Below are positions 53,964-63,506 of a DNA stretch of 64,000 nucleotides, in pieces. Numbering within the stretch: the first letter of the stretch is position 1; each line of letters starts with the position of its first letter. Position numbers and translations under genes: made by a program. This stretch comes from Deltaproteobacteria bacterium (GTDB lineage Bacteria; Myxococcota_A; UBA9042; PHBI01; JACKFB01), in assembly GCA_020632695.1 (NCBI GenBank), contig JACKFB010000019.1, forward strand, positions 1 to 64,000, given 5' to 3'. The notes beneath the pieces are model-generated. The model did no database searches. It was not told where the DNA came from and saw only the letters and a list, made by a program, of their open reading frames with translations.

Positions 53964-54116
53964 GACGCTCGGGTGAGCCGTTGCTGGGGCGAGGACGCCG
54001 CGCTCGGCGCACGCCCGGCCGACGCTCGGGTGAGCCGTTGCTGGGGCGAGGACGCCGCGCTCGGCGCACGCCCGCCCGACGCTCGGCGGACGCTCGCGGG
54101 GAGCCGCTCCTGGGGC
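53964..54116. repeat. 57-bp tandem repeat between convergent genes
   Basis: Two nearly identical 57-bp copies (53964-54020 and 54021-54077) start GACGCTCGGGTGAGCCG, followed by a degenerate third (from 54078). The spacer 53847-54138 holds no gene that I can support. Confidence 0.85.
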
Positions 54117-54138
54117 GCTCGGGGAGCCGCCCGGCCGG

Positions 54139-54660
54139 TCAGTCCGTCAGGCCCTTGGCCTGGCGTACCTTCTCCATCGTGCGCTGGTACTCGATCTCGA
54201 AGTCGTCGGTGCCTTCCTCGAGGTTCTTGATGCGCTTGCGCACCTCGAGGTCCAGCGACGTGTCCACGCCCAGCTCGCGCTTCAGGATCGGCGCCACCAC
54301 GCGGCGGATGTCGTGGTCCTCGCCGTAGACCTCCTCGACGTTCCGGCTCTGCAGCAGGATCTCGAGGATCTGGCCCACCAGCCACTCGATGGCGTCCTCG
54401 CCCAGCCCGAAGCGCTGCTTGGCGGCGAGCTGCGCCTTGATCTTGTGGGTGTGCGAGTAGTCGAGGCCGCGAGCCGACACCTGATCGCGAGCCGTCTCGG
54501 ACAGCTCCCAGTCGGTGCGGCGGTATTCCTGTAGCACGCTGGCCACGTCCAGCTCGACTTCCTCTCGTTGCTCGGCGTCGACCTCGAGCAGCTCCTCGTC
54601 GAGCAGCGCGCTCACGATGCTGGTGGCGATGGGCCCGATTCGCTCACGATAGATCCGCAT
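54139..54660 (-). CDS. DUF507 family protein
   Basis: 173 residues, cytoplasmic. The N-terminus MRIYRERIGPIATSIV and helical, acidic body (ELDVASVLQEYRRTDWELSE, ATSLD... ERKRIKNLEEG region) match the DUF507 family, common in deltaproteobacteria and of unknown role. Convergent with the dehydrogenase pair across the 57-bp repeats; divergent from the lipoprotein at 54798. Confidence 0.82.
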   Translation of the reverse strand: MRIYRERIGPIATSIVSALLDEELLEVDAEQREEVELDVASVLQEYRRTDWELSETARDQVSARGLDYSHTHKIKAQLAAKQRFGLGEDAIEWLVGQILEILLQSRNVEEVYGEDHDIRRVVAPILKRELGVDTSLDLEVRKRIKNLEEGTDDFEIEYQRTMEKVRQAKGLTD

Positions 54661-54693
54661 GACGAGACCTCTTCCGGCGCCGATTCGCGTGGG

Positions 54694-54723
54694 CTGTTAG
54701 CACAGCGCCGCGCCGGTCCACAA
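54694..54723 (-). promoter_or_regulatory. Probable promoter of the DUF507 gene
   Basis: On the minus strand TTGTGG (54723-54718), 18-base spacer, TAACAG (54699-54694), 33 bases before the ATG. Confidence 0.4.
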
Positions 54724-54797
54724 CAGGCAAGCCGCCCGGCGACTCACCGGCGACGCCGCCGTGGCCAGCCGCGCCCGCTCGCGCTACCATCGTCCGC

Positions 54798-55388
54798 ATG
54801 CATCGAAGCCGCCCCCCGCTCCTCGTCTGCGCCGTCGCCCTGCTCCTGGGAGCCTGCAACCAGGGCTCGGGCTTCGTCGGGGGCGCCCGCCTCGAGCTCA
54901 GCTCCTGCGACGAGCTCGAAGAGCCCCGCGTCTTCGAGCCCTTCGAGCTGCCGCTCACCTTCCTGGGGCTCCAGCGCCAGCAGGATCGCGTGCTGCTGCG
55001 CTTCTCGCCGAACCACCGGCTGGTCTCCGCCGCCGATCAGCTCGTCATCACGCTGCCCCACGTCGACGACGTGCAGCAGGCGATCCGCGCCGACGGCGAG
55101 GCGGTGCTGCCCCTGGGCGATCCCGACGGCGCCGCCCTGGGCGTCAGCCTGCACGAGACCTGCGACTGGTTCATCGAGGCGCTGACGGCCACCACCGGCG
55201 AGGTTCGCTTCACCCACCTGGGCACCACCAAGGGCGACCCGGTCACCGGCTCCGTCACCTTCGACCTGGTGGACATGCGCAGCGGACGCGTCGCGGGGAC
55301 GGGGTTCTCCGGTACCTTCGACTTCGACGTCATCGTCGGCATCCCGGCCCAGCTCTTCTCCGATCCCGCCGCGCTCTCCGGCCACTGA
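54798..55388 (+). CDS. Lipoprotein of unknown function
   Basis: 196 residues. Lipoprotein signal ending LLGAC. The mature chain is a single beta-rich domain (VLLRFSPNHRLVSAADQLVIT, FTHLGTTKGDPVTGSVTFDL regions) with two Cys (SSCDELEE and ETCDWFIE) that could pair. No family recognised. A TACCAT -10-like element (54785-54790) lies 7 bases before the ATG; the -35 is weak. Confidence 0.75.
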   Translation: MHRSRPPLLVCAVALLLGACNQGSGFVGGARLELSSCDELEEPRVFEPFELPLTFLGLQRQQDRVLLRFSPNHRLVSAADQLVITLPHVDDVQQAIRADGEAVLPLGDPDGAALGVSLHETCDWFIEALTATTGEVRFTHLGTTKGDPVTGSVTFDLVDMRSGRVAGTGFSGTFDFDVIVGIPAQLFSDPAALSGH

Positions 55389-55453
55389 GCCCCCGGCCGC
55401 GCTTCGGACCGACGCAGATCGAGGAGATCGTTCGGCTCCTTCCCAGTCGCGCT

Positions 55454-55482
55454 TTGCTTCGCGCGCCCGGAGCGGCTAGATT
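55454..55482 (+). promoter_or_regulatory. Probable promoter of the IgGFc/anchor-L pair
   Basis: TTGCTT (55454-55459), 17-base spacer, TAGATT (55477-55482), 30 bases before the GTG at 55513. Confidence 0.5.
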
Positions 55483-55512
55483 GCCCGACGGACTGAATCC
55501 GGCGGTGCATCT

Positions 55513-57489
55513 GTGCGGCGTGGCCTGACCCTCACCCTCTGTTCCCTGGCCTTGCTGGGCTCGCTGGGCTCACTGGCCGGCTGCTCCGCGTCCGGCGACG
55601 GCGCAGGCTCGGATCTCGGCGGCGACGGCGGGCCCGGGCCGGTGTCCGACGCCGCCTCCGACCTCGGCCCTGGCGCTCCCGACGGCGTGGGCTCCACCGA
55701 CGTCCCGCCCGGGCTGCTCTGCAACCCCGGTGACCGCGTGTGCGCCGGGCCCCAGGAGCTGTCGACCTGCGACGGCGCGGGCGCCTCCTGGGTCGAGACC
55801 GTCTGCCCCGCTCAGCAGGGCTGCGCCGACGGCGCGTGCATCGCGCGCATCTGCTCGCCCGGGGCCTCCTCCGGGCTCTGCACCGACGGCAGCAGCTACG
55901 AGCGCTGCAACGACTCGGGCACGGCCAAGGAGATCGTCCACTGTGGCGAGGGCGCGTACTGCCTGGCCGGCACCTGCATCACCCAGCTCTGCACGCCCGG
56001 CGCGAAGATCTGCAAGAACTTCACCCAGCTCAAGGTGTGCACCGACGGCGGCGACGCCTGGGTCGACGGCCCCGTGTGCCCCGACGGCGGGGCCTGCTTC
56101 GACGGCGCGTGCCTGAGCCCCTGCGAGGTCAACATCAAGGACGGCTCGTACCTGGGCTGCGACTACTGGGCGATGGACCTCGACAACATCGAGGGCGCCG
56201 AGTTCCAGACCGTGGGCATCGTCGTCTCGGTGCCCGCCAAGAACGCGCCGACCAACGTGGTCATCACCAACAACGCCACCGGGCAGCCGCTCACGGTGGC
56301 GGAGATGGGCGTCGACAACACCTTCGTGCCGGCCGGGCAGGTCAAGGTGTTCAAGCTCCCGCTGGGCTTCGACATCAACGGCACCCAGCTCACCAAGCGC
56401 ACCTTCCGCATCGCGACCACCTCGCCGGTGGCCGTGCATCAGTTCAACCCGCTCAACGGCGAGGGCGTCTTCACCAACGACGCGTCGCTGCTGCTGCCCT
56501 CGAAGGTCACCGGCCAGGAGTATTACGTCATGGCCTGGCCGCATCGGAAGAGCGGCGGCGAGACGCTGCGGGGCTACGCGACGGTCGTGGCCACCCAGGA
56601 AGGCCAGACCGTGGTGTCGGTGCGCCCGACGGCGGCGGTGGTGGCCGGCGGCGGCATCGGCGCCCTGCAGGTCGGCAGCCAGTACCTCTTCGTGTTGGAG
56701 CAGGGCCAGGCGCTCAACCTGGAGTCGGACGGCGAGGAGGGGGCCGACCTCACGGGCACCTACATCAAGGCCGACAAGCGCATCAGCGTCATCGGCGGCC
56801 ACGAGTGCGCCAACGTCCCCCTGGGCGTCAACGCCTGCGACCACCTGGAGTCCCAGCTCTTCCCGGTCGAGACCTGGAGCACCGACTACGTGGCCGACGC
56901 CTTCGAGCCTCGGAGCGCCGCGCAGGTCGACATCTGGCGGGTGATGGCCGGCGGCAACGAGGTCACCGTCGAGACGGTGCCTCCGGTGAAGGGCTACGAG
57001 AAGTTCAAGCTGCAGCGGGGCGGCTGGCTGCAGTTCGCCAGCTCCGATTCGTTCCTGGTGAAGGCCGACGGCCCCATCATGGTCGGGCACTACCTGACCG
57101 GCTCCAGCTACCCCGGCGCCGAGATCGTCTGCGTCAACACCGGCGTCGGCTCGGACACGGCCATCGGAGACCCCGCCTTCACCCTGGCCATCCCGACCAA
57201 GCGCTACCTCAAGGAGTACTCGGTGCTCACGCCCACCGGCTACCTGGAGGACTACCTCAACATCATCGCGCCGCCGGCCACGAACATCACCATCGACGAC
57301 CAGCCCCTGACGACGGCGCTGGTGCCCATCGCCGGCACGAGCTTCGCCGTCGCGCGCGTGACGGTGCAGCCGGGCGTCCACACGGTGAAGGGTGACCAGG
57401 TCTTCGGGCTCACCGCCTACGGCTACGACTGCGACGTGAGCTACGCCTATCCTGGAGGGTTGAAGCTCCAGGCGCTGACGGGGAATTGA
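55513..57489 (+). CDS. Surface lipoprotein with IgGFc-binding-type domain
   Basis: 658 residues, GTG start. Lipoprotein signal ending LAGC. A Cys-rich stalk (about 60-210: CNPGDRVCAGPQELSTC, CAQ... and CTPGAKICKNF repeats) leads into an IgGFc-binding-type domain (about 215-650), shown by VGIVVSVPAKN, TVAEMGVDNTFVPAGQVKVF, YYVMAWPHRKSGGETL and SVIGGHECANVPLG. The domain name comes from a human mucin-like protein; in bacteria it marks large surface adhesins of unknown ligand. The stop codon overlaps the next start (TGATG), so it is coupled to the anchor-L protein. Confidence 0.82.
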   Translation: MRRGLTLTLCSLALLGSLGSLAGCSASGDGAGSDLGGDGGPGPVSDAASDLGPGAPDGVGSTDVPPGLLCNPGDRVCAGPQELSTCDGAGASWVETVCPAQQGCADGACIARICSPGASSGLCTDGSSYERCNDSGTAKEIVHCGEGAYCLAGTCITQLCTPGAKICKNFTQLKVCTDGGDAWVDGPVCPDGGACFDGACLSPCEVNIKDGSYLGCDYWAMDLDNIEGAEFQTVGIVVSVPAKNAPTNVVITNNATGQPLTVAEMGVDNTFVPAGQVKVFKLPLGFDINGTQLTKRTFRIATTSPVAVHQFNPLNGEGVFTNDASLLLPSKVTGQEYYVMAWPHRKSGGETLRGYATVVATQEGQTVVSVRPTAAVVAGGGIGALQVGSQYLFVLEQGQALNLESDGEEGADLTGTYIKADKRISVIGGHECANVPLGVNACDHLESQLFPVETWSTDYVADAFEPRSAAQVDIWRVMAGGNEVTVETVPPVKGYEKFKLQRGGWLQFASSDSFLVKADGPIMVGHYLTGSSYPGAEIVCVNTGVGSDTAIGDPAFTLAIPTKRYLKEYSVLTPTGYLEDYLNIIAPPATNITIDDQPLTTALVPIAGTSFAVARVTVQPGVHTVKGDQVFGLTAYGYDCDVSYAYPGGLKLQALTGN

Positions 57490-59342
57490 TGGTGCACACA
57501 CTCGGCCCAGACACCCTGCGCGGACCCGGCGCGCTCGCTGCCGGGTTTTCCCGTCTCAGCATCGCGCTGCTCGGCGGCGCCCTCATGCTGGCCGGCGCGT
57601 GCGGCGGCGACAGCGTCCAGACCTTCCCCGGCGGCGACACCGGCCGCACCGACACCGGCATCGGCGCCTGCGAGCCGAGCTGCTTCTTCAAGACCTGCGG
57701 CGACGACGGCTGCGGCGGTACCTGCGGCACCTGTGGCGCAGGCAGCACTTGCGAGTCCTTCCGCTGCGTGGCGGGCGACGGCGCGATCACCGACCCGACG
57801 GACGCCAGCGGCTCCGACGCCGGGGTCGGCAGCGAGACGGCGTCCCCCGACTCGGGTGGTCCCATCAGCCCTCAGGACAACGACGGCGACGGCGTGCTCA
57901 ACAACGTCGACAACTGCCCTGAGATCTACAACCCGAACCAGGTCGACCAGGACAAGGACTTCCTCGGCGACGCCTGCGACCCGGACATGGACGGCGACGG
58001 CGCCATCAACGAGCAGGACTGCGACCCGCTCTCGCCGGAGGTGCGGCCCGGCGCGCTCGAGCGATGCGACAACGGCATCGACGACAACTGCGACGGCAAG
58101 ACCGACGACGCCAACGCCTTGGGGTGCACCGACTACTTCGTCGACGGCGACAATGACGGCTCGGGGCTGCCCGGCAGCAGCGTGTGCCTGTGCCAGAAGG
58201 ACACCGACCACACCGTGCTGGTCGGCGGCGACTGCGACGACGGGAACGCGGCGGTCGGCGCGCTGGCCAAGGAGACCTGCGACGGCGTCGACAACAACTG
58301 CAACCTGCTCACCGACGAGGGCTGCGACGACGACGGGGACGGCTACTGCGACAGCGCGATGACCGTGGTCGGCACGCCCGCGGTGTGCCCCATGGGCCCC
58401 GGCGACTGCCTGGACTACTCGCCGACCGTGCACCCCGGGGTCGCCGAGATCGACGGCAACGGCATCGACGACGACTGCGACGGCACCAAGGGCGGCGAGG
58501 CCGGCGGCCCCATCGCCGAGAAGGACTGCCCCCTGGTCTGCCAGGGCGGCACCGTGGAGGCCGCGCTGTGCGCGATGGACCTCTGCTATCCCGATCTCGT
58601 GAAGAGCGCGAAGTGGCAGTCGCCGACCAGCAGCACCGTGTCCAAGGCCTGGCAGGCGATCACCCACTACGGCAACAGCAACAACGACCTCAACCCCTTC
58701 GCGCCGCCCTCGTACCTGCTGATGGGGACAGGGAAGTGGACGGACAAGGGGCACGAGCAGCCGGGGGCGCTCCCGGGACCCGACCCCTTCGTCATCGACT
58801 CGTTCTCGAAGGACGCGTCGGTCATCCACGACGCCGTCGAGTTCTCGGTCGACCTCGTCGCGCCGGCGGGTGCGACCGGCTTCTCCATCGACTACATCTT
58901 CATGTCGGCCGAGTACGAGGAGTACATAGGCAGCCAGTACAACGACAAGTTCTACATCCTGCTCACCGCTCCGCAGACGACCAGCGGGAAGCAGTCCGTG
59001 ATCAACAGCACGGTGTGCTCGAACCCCAACTCGTACTACGACGGCATCGATCCCTCGAGCGGACAGAAGTTCTGCTACATCGCGATCAACACGGCCTTCT
59101 CCGAGAGCTGCTTCAACGTGAAGACCAACATCTCCGGGACGGGCTATCAGTGCGGGCTGACCGGGGGCAGCTCGACGGGTTGGCTGACCACCACCTGGCC
59201 CATCCAGTCCGGCGAGGCCTTCAACCTGACCTTCCACATCCACGACACGGCCGACTCCGACTGGGACTCGAGCGTCCTGTTGGACAACTTCCAGTGGATC
59301 GGTGGCGGGCCGGTGTCGGGCGGGACGGCGTCCCACAACTGA
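57489..59342 (+). CDS. Surface lipoprotein with Asp-rich repeats and choice-of-anchor L domain
   Basis: 617 residues. The ATG at 57489 overlaps the previous stop by one base. A signal with a candidate lipobox (LAGAC) is followed by a short Cys-rich region, thrombospondin type 3-like and MopE-type metal-binding repeats (about 125-335: DNDGDGVLNNVDNCPE, ERCDNGIDDNCDGKTDD, ETCDGVDNNCN) and a choice-of-anchor L domain (about 375-610: IDYIFMSAEYEEYIGS, FYILLTAP, FHIHDTADSDWDSSVLLDN). The Asp-rich repeats should bind calcium. It is made with the IgGFc-type protein, so the two may work together on the surface. Confidence 0.85.
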   Translation: MVHTLGPDTLRGPGALAAGFSRLSIALLGGALMLAGACGGDSVQTFPGGDTGRTDTGIGACEPSCFFKTCGDDGCGGTCGTCGAGSTCESFRCVAGDGAITDPTDASGSDAGVGSETASPDSGGPISPQDNDGDGVLNNVDNCPEIYNPNQVDQDKDFLGDACDPDMDGDGAINEQDCDPLSPEVRPGALERCDNGIDDNCDGKTDDANALGCTDYFVDGDNDGSGLPGSSVCLCQKDTDHTVLVGGDCDDGNAAVGALAKETCDGVDNNCNLLTDEGCDDDGDGYCDSAMTVVGTPAVCPMGPGDCLDYSPTVHPGVAEIDGNGIDDDCDGTKGGEAGGPIAEKDCPLVCQGGTVEAALCAMDLCYPDLVKSAKWQSPTSSTVSKAWQAITHYGNSNNDLNPFAPPSYLLMGTGKWTDKGHEQPGALPGPDPFVIDSFSKDASVIHDAVEFSVDLVAPAGATGFSIDYIFMSAEYEEYIGSQYNDKFYILLTAPQTTSGKQSVINSTVCSNPNSYYDGIDPSSGQKFCYIAINTAFSESCFNVKTNISGTGYQCGLTGGSSTGWLTTTWPIQSGEAFNLTFHIHDTADSDWDSSVLLDNFQWIGGGPVSGGTASHN

Positions 59343-59361
59343 CGCAGCGCGCGCGGCCCCG

Positions 59362-60702
59362 TCAGGCTCCGATGCAGTAGAAGGTGCCGCCCGCGGTGCC
59401 GATGTAGATGCGGCCGTCGACGATGCACGGCGTGCTGTGGGTGCGGGCGTCCAGCTCCAGCGCCCACACGGTCTCGCCGGTGGCCGCGTCCAGGCAGTGC
59501 AGGCGGCCGTCGCTGGCGCCCAGCACCACGCGGTCCTCGATGACGCAGGGGCTGGACCAGGTGCGCACGCCCAGCTCATGGGTCCAGTGCAGCCGCCCGG
59601 TGCCCGCGTCCAGCGAGTGGATGGTGCCGCCGGCGCTCGCCGCGTAGACCCGCTCGTCGGCCACCGCCGGCGTGGCCCAGAACCCGCCGACGACGTGGAA
59701 CTGCCAGAGTCGCTCTCCGGTGATGCGGTCGAAGCAGTGCACGTACGGGGCCTTGTCCTGGCTGGCCGCGAACACGCGGTCCTGCCAGATCACCGGCGAG
59801 GCGTCGGTGTCGTCGCCGGTGAAGGCGCGCCAGCGCCGCGTGCCGTACTCGGCGTCGATGCAGTGCAGCCAGCCGTCGTAGGTGCCCGTGTAGACCTCAC
59901 CGTCGGCGACCGCCGGCGAGGTCTCGCTCCCGTAGGAGCCCGTGTGCTCACCCGGCGACAGCCCCCCGACGAAGGTGCGCCAGCGCAGCGCGCCGGTGTC
60001 GGGGTGCAGGCAGCGGACGTGGCCGTTCTCGCCGGCGATGTAGAGCCACCCGCCCTCGACGCAGGCCGACGAGTCCAGATCGCGGCCGGTGTCCAAACGC
60101 CACACCACGCGCCCCGTGGCCAGGTCGATGCAGCGCAGCCAGTCGTCCACGTTGCCGACGTAGAGCCGGTCCCGGTACAGGCACACGCTCGACTTGAACA
60201 TGGCGCCGGCGGCGTAGCGCCAGCGGATCGCCCCGCTCTCCTTGTCGAGCGCGTAGAGGCTCCCGCCCTGGCTGCCGATGAACACGACGTCGCCCAGCAC
60301 CGAGGCCTGGCCGGTCCAGCCGGTGCCGCGCCAGGTGTGGGGCTTGCCGTAGTACGACTTGGGCATGTCGATCATCCGCACGCTCCACAGCACGCGCGGG
60401 CGGTCGGGCACCGGGCCGGTGCCGTAGAAGGTGTGCGAGGGGTTGCCGCGGAACATCACCACCGTGTCGGTCGCGGCCGAGCGGTCGCCGTAGGCCCAGG
60501 TGGGCAGGCTCAGCGGCGCGTCGGGCGCCTCGGCGGGGCGGTCGCGGCTCCCGGCGTCGGCGCCAGGGTGCACCGGCACGTCGCTTCCTCGCGCGGACCA
60601 CGCAGGCTCCGGCAGGCACAGGCTGGCGGCACCGACGGCGGCGCCCTGCAGGAGCCGGCGCCGCGAGAGCTTCGATTCTCGCCTGGGGGGAGGGCGCTCC
60701 AT
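59362..60702 (-). CDS. Tat-exported PQQ-like beta-propeller protein
   Basis: 446 residues. A twin-arginine signal (SRRRLLQGAAVGAASLC) indicates export of a folded protein. The mature chain is an eight-bladed PQQ-like propeller: repeated units end in xVYAxSxxGxLHCLDAxTGxxxW, for example LYVGNVDDWLRCIDLATG, VYTGTYDGWLHCIDAEYG and VVLGASDGRLHCLDAATG. Whether it binds PQQ or is a BamB-like structural propeller is not clear; no calcium or quinone-binding residues could be checked by eye. Single gene, divergent from the acyl-CoA ligase gene. Confidence 0.85.
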   Translation of the reverse strand: MERPPPRRESKLSRRRLLQGAAVGAASLCLPEPAWSARGSDVPVHPGADAGSRDRPAEAPDAPLSLPTWAYGDRSAATDTVVMFRGNPSHTFYGTGPVPDRPRVLWSVRMIDMPKSYYGKPHTWRGTGWTGQASVLGDVVFIGSQGGSLYALDKESGAIRWRYAAGAMFKSSVCLYRDRLYVGNVDDWLRCIDLATGRVVWRLDTGRDLDSSACVEGGWLYIAGENGHVRCLHPDTGALRWRTFVGGLSPGEHTGSYGSETSPAVADGEVYTGTYDGWLHCIDAEYGTRRWRAFTGDDTDASPVIWQDRVFAASQDKAPYVHCFDRITGERLWQFHVVGGFWATPAVADERVYAASAGGTIHSLDAGTGRLHWTHELGVRTWSSPCVIEDRVVLGASDGRLHCLDAATGETVWALELDARTHSTPCIVDGRIYIGTAGGTFYCIGA

Positions 60703-60804
60703 CGCACGGTATCCATGCCATGGCCCCGTAGCTCTTTCCATTTTCCCGCGAGGTGGGCTAAACCCGTGACCGATCCGACAACCCGTCACGGACCCGGAGG
60801 AGAC

Positions 60805-62571
60805 ATGGCGCTCACGGTGATGCAGGTGCTCGACCGCACCGCGAACAAGTACGGCGATCGTGCGGCCATGGCCGTCAAGCGGAATGGCCAGTGGGTGAAG
60901 ACCTCCTGGAACGAGTACCGCGCCGCCGCGCGCCGGGCCGCGCGTGCCTTCATCCACCTGGGCGTCGAGCCCAAGACGGGTGTCTCCATCATCGGCTACA
61001 ACAGCCCCGAGTGGTTCATCGCCGACGCGGGCGCGATCCTGGCGGGCGGCTTCCCGGCCGGCATCTACACCACGAACTCGGCGGAGCAGTGCCAGTACAT
61101 CGCCGACCACTCCGACTCCGCCGTCGCGGTGGTCGAGGACGCCACCCAGCTCGCCAAGTTCCAGAGCGTGCGCGACGGTCTGCCCAAGCTCAAGGCGATC
61201 GTCCTGATGAGCGGCGACGACCCTGCGGACGACGTCTACTCCTGGAAGGACTTCCTCGCCCTGGCCGACCAGGTGCCGGAGTCCACCCTCGACGAGCGCA
61301 TCGCCGCCCAACAGCCCGACGACGTCTGCACGTTGATCTACACGTCGGGGACCACCGGGCCGCCGAAGGCCGTCATGATCTCCCACGACAACATCACCTT
61401 CGTCGCCCAGTGCGTGTCCGACCTGGTGAGCGGCGGCCCCGACGACGTGATGCTGAGCTACCTGCCGCTCAGCCACATCGCCGAGCAGGCCATCACGCTG
61501 CACGGCCCGATGTGGATGGGGGCGACCACGTACTTCGCCGAGAGCCTCGATCTGCTGGGGGACAACCTGCGCGAGGTGCGGCCGACCGTGTTCCTCGGCG
61601 TGCCGCGCGTCTGGGAGAAGATCCAGGCCAAGATGGTGGCCGCCGGCAAGCAGAACTCGCCGCTCAAGAAGAAGATCGCCGCCTGGGCACGCAAGGTGGG
61701 GCTGGCGTCGCGCTACGCCGAGCAGGAGGGCAAGCCCTTCCCCTTCACCCACGCCATCGCGTCCAAGCTGGTGTTCTCGAAGGTGCGTGAGCGCCTGGGC
61801 CTGGACCGCTGCCGGCTGCAGGTGACCTCGGCGGCGCCCATCTCCAAGGACACGCTCGAGTTCTTCCTCAGCCTCGACATCCCGCTCTTCGAGGTCTACG
61901 GGATGAGCGAGTGCACCGGGCCGGCCACCATCTCGCTGCCCGGCCGCTACCGCACCGGCAAGGCCGGCTTCTGCCTGCCCGGCGCGGAGCTGAAGATCGC
62001 CGAGGACGGCGAGGTCTGCATGCGCGGCCGGCACGTCTTCAAGGGCTACTACAAGAACCCCGAGGCCACCGCGGAGGCCCTGGACTCCGAGGGCTGGCTG
62101 CACTCGGGCGACATCGGGGTCATCGACCCCGACGGCTTCCTGCGCATCACCGACCGGAAGAAGGACCTCATCATCACCGCGGGTGGCGAGAACGTCGCGC
62201 CGCAGCTCATCGAGGGCCAGATCAAGGCCATCCCCGTGGTCGCGCAGGCGGTGGTGATCGGAGACCGGCGGAAGTTCCTGAGCGCCTTGCTGGTGCTGGA
62301 CTCCGAGCAGGTCGCGGCCACCGCCGAGGCGCTCGGCAGCCCGGCCCGCACCTCGGCTCAGGCGGCCGAGTGCCCGAAGTTCCGGGCGCACCTCCAGCAG
62401 GAGCTCGACGAGCTGAACAAGTCCCTGGCGCGGGTGCAGACCATCAAGAAGTTCACCATCCTGCCCGAGGAGTTCTCCATCGAGGGCGGCGAGATGACGC
62501 CGACCATGAAGGTGAAGCGCAAGGTCGTGAACGAGAAGTACTCCGGCGCCATCGAGACCATGTACGCGTGA
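60805..62571 (+). CDS. Long-chain acyl-CoA ligase (AMP-binding)
   Basis: 588 residues. GGAGGAG precedes the ATG at 60805. The AMP-binding motif is YTSGTTGPPK at 179-188; further marks are YGMSECTGP, LHSGDIGVIDPDGFL and the catalytic lysine region KVKRKVVNEKY near the end. The closest type is long-chain fatty-acid-CoA ligase (FadD/bubblegum-like). It is not the benzoate-CoA ligase one would expect for the box genes. Single gene, 103 bases from the divergent propeller gene. Confidence 0.9.
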   Translation: MALTVMQVLDRTANKYGDRAAMAVKRNGQWVKTSWNEYRAAARRAARAFIHLGVEPKTGVSIIGYNSPEWFIADAGAILAGGFPAGIYTTNSAEQCQYIADHSDSAVAVVEDATQLAKFQSVRDGLPKLKAIVLMSGDDPADDVYSWKDFLALADQVPESTLDERIAAQQPDDVCTLIYTSGTTGPPKAVMISHDNITFVAQCVSDLVSGGPDDVMLSYLPLSHIAEQAITLHGPMWMGATTYFAESLDLLGDNLREVRPTVFLGVPRVWEKIQAKMVAAGKQNSPLKKKIAAWARKVGLASRYAEQEGKPFPFTHAIASKLVFSKVRERLGLDRCRLQVTSAAPISKDTLEFFLSLDIPLFEVYGMSECTGPATISLPGRYRTGKAGFCLPGAELKIAEDGEVCMRGRHVFKGYYKNPEATAEALDSEGWLHSGDIGVIDPDGFLRITDRKKDLIITAGGENVAPQLIEGQIKAIPVVAQAVVIGDRRKFLSALLVLDSEQVAATAEALGSPARTSAQAAECPKFRAHLQQELDELNKSLARVQTIKKFTILPEEFSIEGGEMTPTMKVKRKVVNEKYSGAIETMYA

Positions 62572-62679
62572 CGGTGCGGGCTCGGCGGCGGCCGGCTCGG
62601 CGGCGGAGCTGGTCGCCCGGTCGGCCACGGGCGGGCGCGGTCGGCCACGGTCGGCCGGCGGCCGTGCTCGCCGACCTCG

Positions 62680-63381
62680 TCAGAGCCTGCCCGCCACCTC
62701 GCCGGCGCGCTCGAGCATGAAGGCGTCCGGCTCCAGGGCGCGCTCGCCCAGCCAGACGCTCATCGGCTCGCGGGCCGCCTCCAGGTCCCCGCCGCGGATC
62801 AAGGCCTCGGCGAGCCCGCCCAGCGCGTCGCGGTCGCCCGGTCGATCGCGCAGGGCGCCCTCGAAGGCTCGCCGCGCCACCTCGGAGAGCCCCATGGCCA
62901 GCGCCGCCTCTCCACGCCAGAGGCTGGACTCGTAGTCGTCGCGACCAGCGAGCAGCGCCAGCGCCTCCGCGGCGCCGCCCTGCCGCAGCACGGCGCGGGC
63001 CCGTGCCACCGGGTCGTCGACCGGTGAGGCCTCCAGCCGGAGCTGGCCGGCCCGCGCCATCATCATCTGCACCAGCGCGGCGTGGCGGTAGAGCAGCTCC
63101 CGGGCCGGCGCCAGCGCCAGGGCCTCCCGCCAGGCCTCCAGCGCGCGCGAGCCGTCACGCATCACCGCGCGCGTGGCGCCCAGCGCGTACCACAGGGTGA
63201 CGTCTCGCGGCTGGGTGGCCAGCTCGCGCCCGTAGGCCGCCGCCGCCTCCCCGAAGCGCTGCGCCCGGTAGGCTCCGTCGCCATCGTGGACCGCCTCGGC
63301 GGGCGTCGGATCGGCCGGGTTGGCCAGGGCGCCGGGCCCGAGGAGGGTGAGGGCGAGGCCGATCGGGAGGAGCGTGCGCAC
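62680..63381 (-). CDS. Exported TPR protein
   Basis: 233 residues, GTG start. Signal peptide (TLLPIGLALTLLGPGALA). The mature protein is two to four TPR repeats (ELATQPRDVTLWYALGAT, GEAALAMGLSEVARRAFEGA) and probably scaffolds a periplasmic complex. The preceding spacer (62572-62679) is GC-rich with three GGTCGGCC repeats and holds no gene. Confidence 0.78.
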   Translation of the reverse strand: MRTLLPIGLALTLLGPGALANPADPTPAEAVHDGDGAYRAQRFGEAAAAYGRELATQPRDVTLWYALGATRAVMRDGSRALEAWREALALAPARELLYRHAALVQMMMARAGQLRLEASPVDDPVARARAVLRQGGAAEALALLAGRDDYESSLWRGEAALAMGLSEVARRAFEGALRDRPGDRDALGGLAEALIRGGDLEAAREPMSVWLGERALEPDAFMLERAGEVAGRL

Positions 63382-63435
63382 CCGGGCAGCTTCGCACGAG
63401 GCCCCGTCCTGGGCCAGATCGGCGATGCCCGCCGG

Positions 63436-63465
63436 TTGCCGGGGCCCGGAGGCGGTGCCTATGAT
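63436..63465 (+). promoter_or_regulatory. Sigma70-type promoter for trpB
   Basis: TTGCCG (63436-63441), 18-base spacer, TATGAT (63460-63465). The leader of about 35 bases ends with AGGAG before the GTG at 63507. Confidence 0.55.
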
Positions 63466-63506
63466 GCCCCAGCCGCCGCGCCAGGCGGCGTGACCAGGAG
63501 CCCCCT

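Noticed and set aside
59302..62571. 1089-residue plus-strand protein reading into the acyl-CoA ligase
   Set aside because: Its first 500 residues are antisense to the Tat-exported propeller; the ligase has its own ribosome site at 60805.
60805..62571. Benzoate-CoA ligase for the box pathway
   Set aside because: The sequence is of the long-chain acyl-CoA ligase type and lies 53 kb from boxC.
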